64,000 nt of DNA, from contig JAEFBB010000002.1 of the NCBI GenBank assembly GCA_016292215.1, forward strand, positions 1 through 64,000, in the 5' to 3' direction. Numbering within the stretch: position 1 is the first letter of the stretch; every line of letters starts with the position of its first letter. Positions 63,507 to 64,000 of the stretch are shown piece after piece. The DNA comes from Saccharofermentans sp. Its GTDB lineage: Bacteria > Bacillota > Clostridia > Saccharofermentanales > Saccharofermentanaceae. The notes below the pieces were generated by a model. It saw only the letters and a program-made list of their open reading frames with translations. It had not been told where the DNA came from and searched no databases. A program made the position numbers and the translations under genes.

Positions 63507-64000
63507 TCAGGCTTCCAAAGCCTGGCTCTCAGCCTTCTTGTCGTTGTTTACGAGAACGATGACAAATACCAGCAAGAACAAAGCGAAGCCGCCTAATATG
63601 AGCGTAAAGCCGTCATTGTCCATGATGCCGAGTTCTTCGAGTCCGATCTCGCCGAACGTGCCCGCGATATTAAACAGGATATGCGTTGTGATAGTGATTA
63701 TTACCGAGCGGTACTTATATCTGAGGAAACCGAGCAGGAGTCCTAAGACCGCAGCATATACGCCCTGAACAAGATTCATATGCATAATGCCGAAAAGGAC
63801 CGCCGATATAGCGATAACGAATCCCGGCTTAAGATTTGCCTTCTTGAGAATTCCGTAAGTTACACCGCGGAAGCAGAGCTCCTCCAGGATAGGACCAAGG
63901 ATAATCGCATAGATTATCATGGCGATGCTGTCGACACCGATTCCGGCATCCTCCATAAGCTGGTTATAGTCTTCGATTACCTTCGGAGCGATCTGGTAAA
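63507..64000 (-). CDS. CPBP intramembrane metalloprotease, C-terminal part (truncated by window edge)
   Basis: A membrane protein of the CAAX-protease/bacteriocin-processing (CPBP, Abi) family. The frame is open to base 64000, so the N-terminus lies beyond the window. The visible 164 residues contain the glutamate motif GPILEELCFRGV, the histidine motif FGIMHMNLVQGVYA, and THILFNIAG, each inside membrane helices. They end with a helix and a charged tail. Such proteases act in lipoprotein or peptide maturation; the partner is unknown. Confidence 0.88.
   Translation of the reverse strand, partial: YQIAPKVIEDYNQLMEDAGIGVDSIAMIIYAIILGPILEELCFRGVTYGILKKANLKPGFVIAISAVLFGIMHMNLVQGVYAAVLGLLLGFLRYKYRSVIITITTHILFNIAGTFGEIGLEELGIMDNDGFTLILGGFALFLLVFVIVLVNNDKKAESQALEA

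Overview
The window is a chromosomal segment of a clostridial Firmicute (Bacillota, class Clostridia). The support is the hrcA-grpE-dnaK-dnaJ-prmA stress operon with a CIRCE element, SepF next to a YggS-type protein, a RicT/PSP1 protein beside holB and tmk, a small 2x[4Fe-4S] ferredoxin, GGAGG-type ribosome binding sites and moderate GC. Family or genus cannot be fixed from sequence alone. About four fifths of the genes lie on the minus strand. No prophage, insertion sequence, CRISPR array or plasmid gene was seen.

Layout. 1-5.2 kb: the 5' part of metG, an orphan PD-(D/E)XK-like nuclease gene (plus strand), rsmI, a TrmN6-like methyltransferase, a duplicated zinc-ribbon membrane protein and a ferredoxin. 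5.3-8.3 kb: ricT-holB-tmk with an Arg/Asn-rich disordered protein. 8.4-11.8 kb: a folate operon (AraC regulator, folE, folP, folBK fusion). 11.8-16 kb: a degenerate sialate-esterase-like protein, a DeoR regulator and an anchored M15 peptidase. 16-21 kb: tRNA-Leu(UAG) with a long inverted repeat fused to its 3' end, lgt, small membrane proteins, a second Lgt-like protein and a TFIIB-type zinc-ribbon membrane protein. 21-30.3 kb: a long minus-strand run hisS-aspS-lepB-lepA-zinc-ribbon protein-GNAT-acyltransferase-NUDIX. 30.4-38.5 kb: a DUF2142 membrane protein and the heat-shock operon hrcA-grpE-clpP-dnaK-dnaJ-prmA, with clpP inside it. 38.6-41.3 kb: a lipoprotein serine hydrolase, a HAD phosphatase and a 70-residue protein. 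41.5-45.3 kb: a riboswitch resembling the yybP-ykoY Mn2+ class with terminator and antiterminator, upstream of an ABC ATPase and a large FtsX-type permease. 45.4-46.2 kb: a second orphan nuclease-like gene with repeat-rich flanks. 46.4-52.8 kb: glnA, a LarA-type racemase, a MATE exporter, a diguanylate cyclase and a PAP2 phosphatase. 52.9-56 kb: a 1038-residue GH16-like/CBM-like/LacI-type sensor/GGDEF protein. 56-61.6 kb: a PhoU-like protein and a run of methionine-gamma-lyase-like protein, HlyD-like protein, YggS and SepF. 61.7-64 kb: a lipid kinase, acyl carrier protein and MarR regulator, then a CPBP protease cut by the window edge.

Most genes are housekeeping: translation, protein folding, folate, envelope and nitrogen assimilation. 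The least ordinary material is the multidomain GGDEF protein with a substituted GH16 nucleophile, the riboswitch in front of an FtsX-type ABC transporter, the two solitary nuclease-like genes in repeat-rich surroundings, the inverted repeat that includes the 3' end of tRNA-Leu, and clpP inside the heat-shock operon. All family assignments come from reading motifs by eye; no database search was run.
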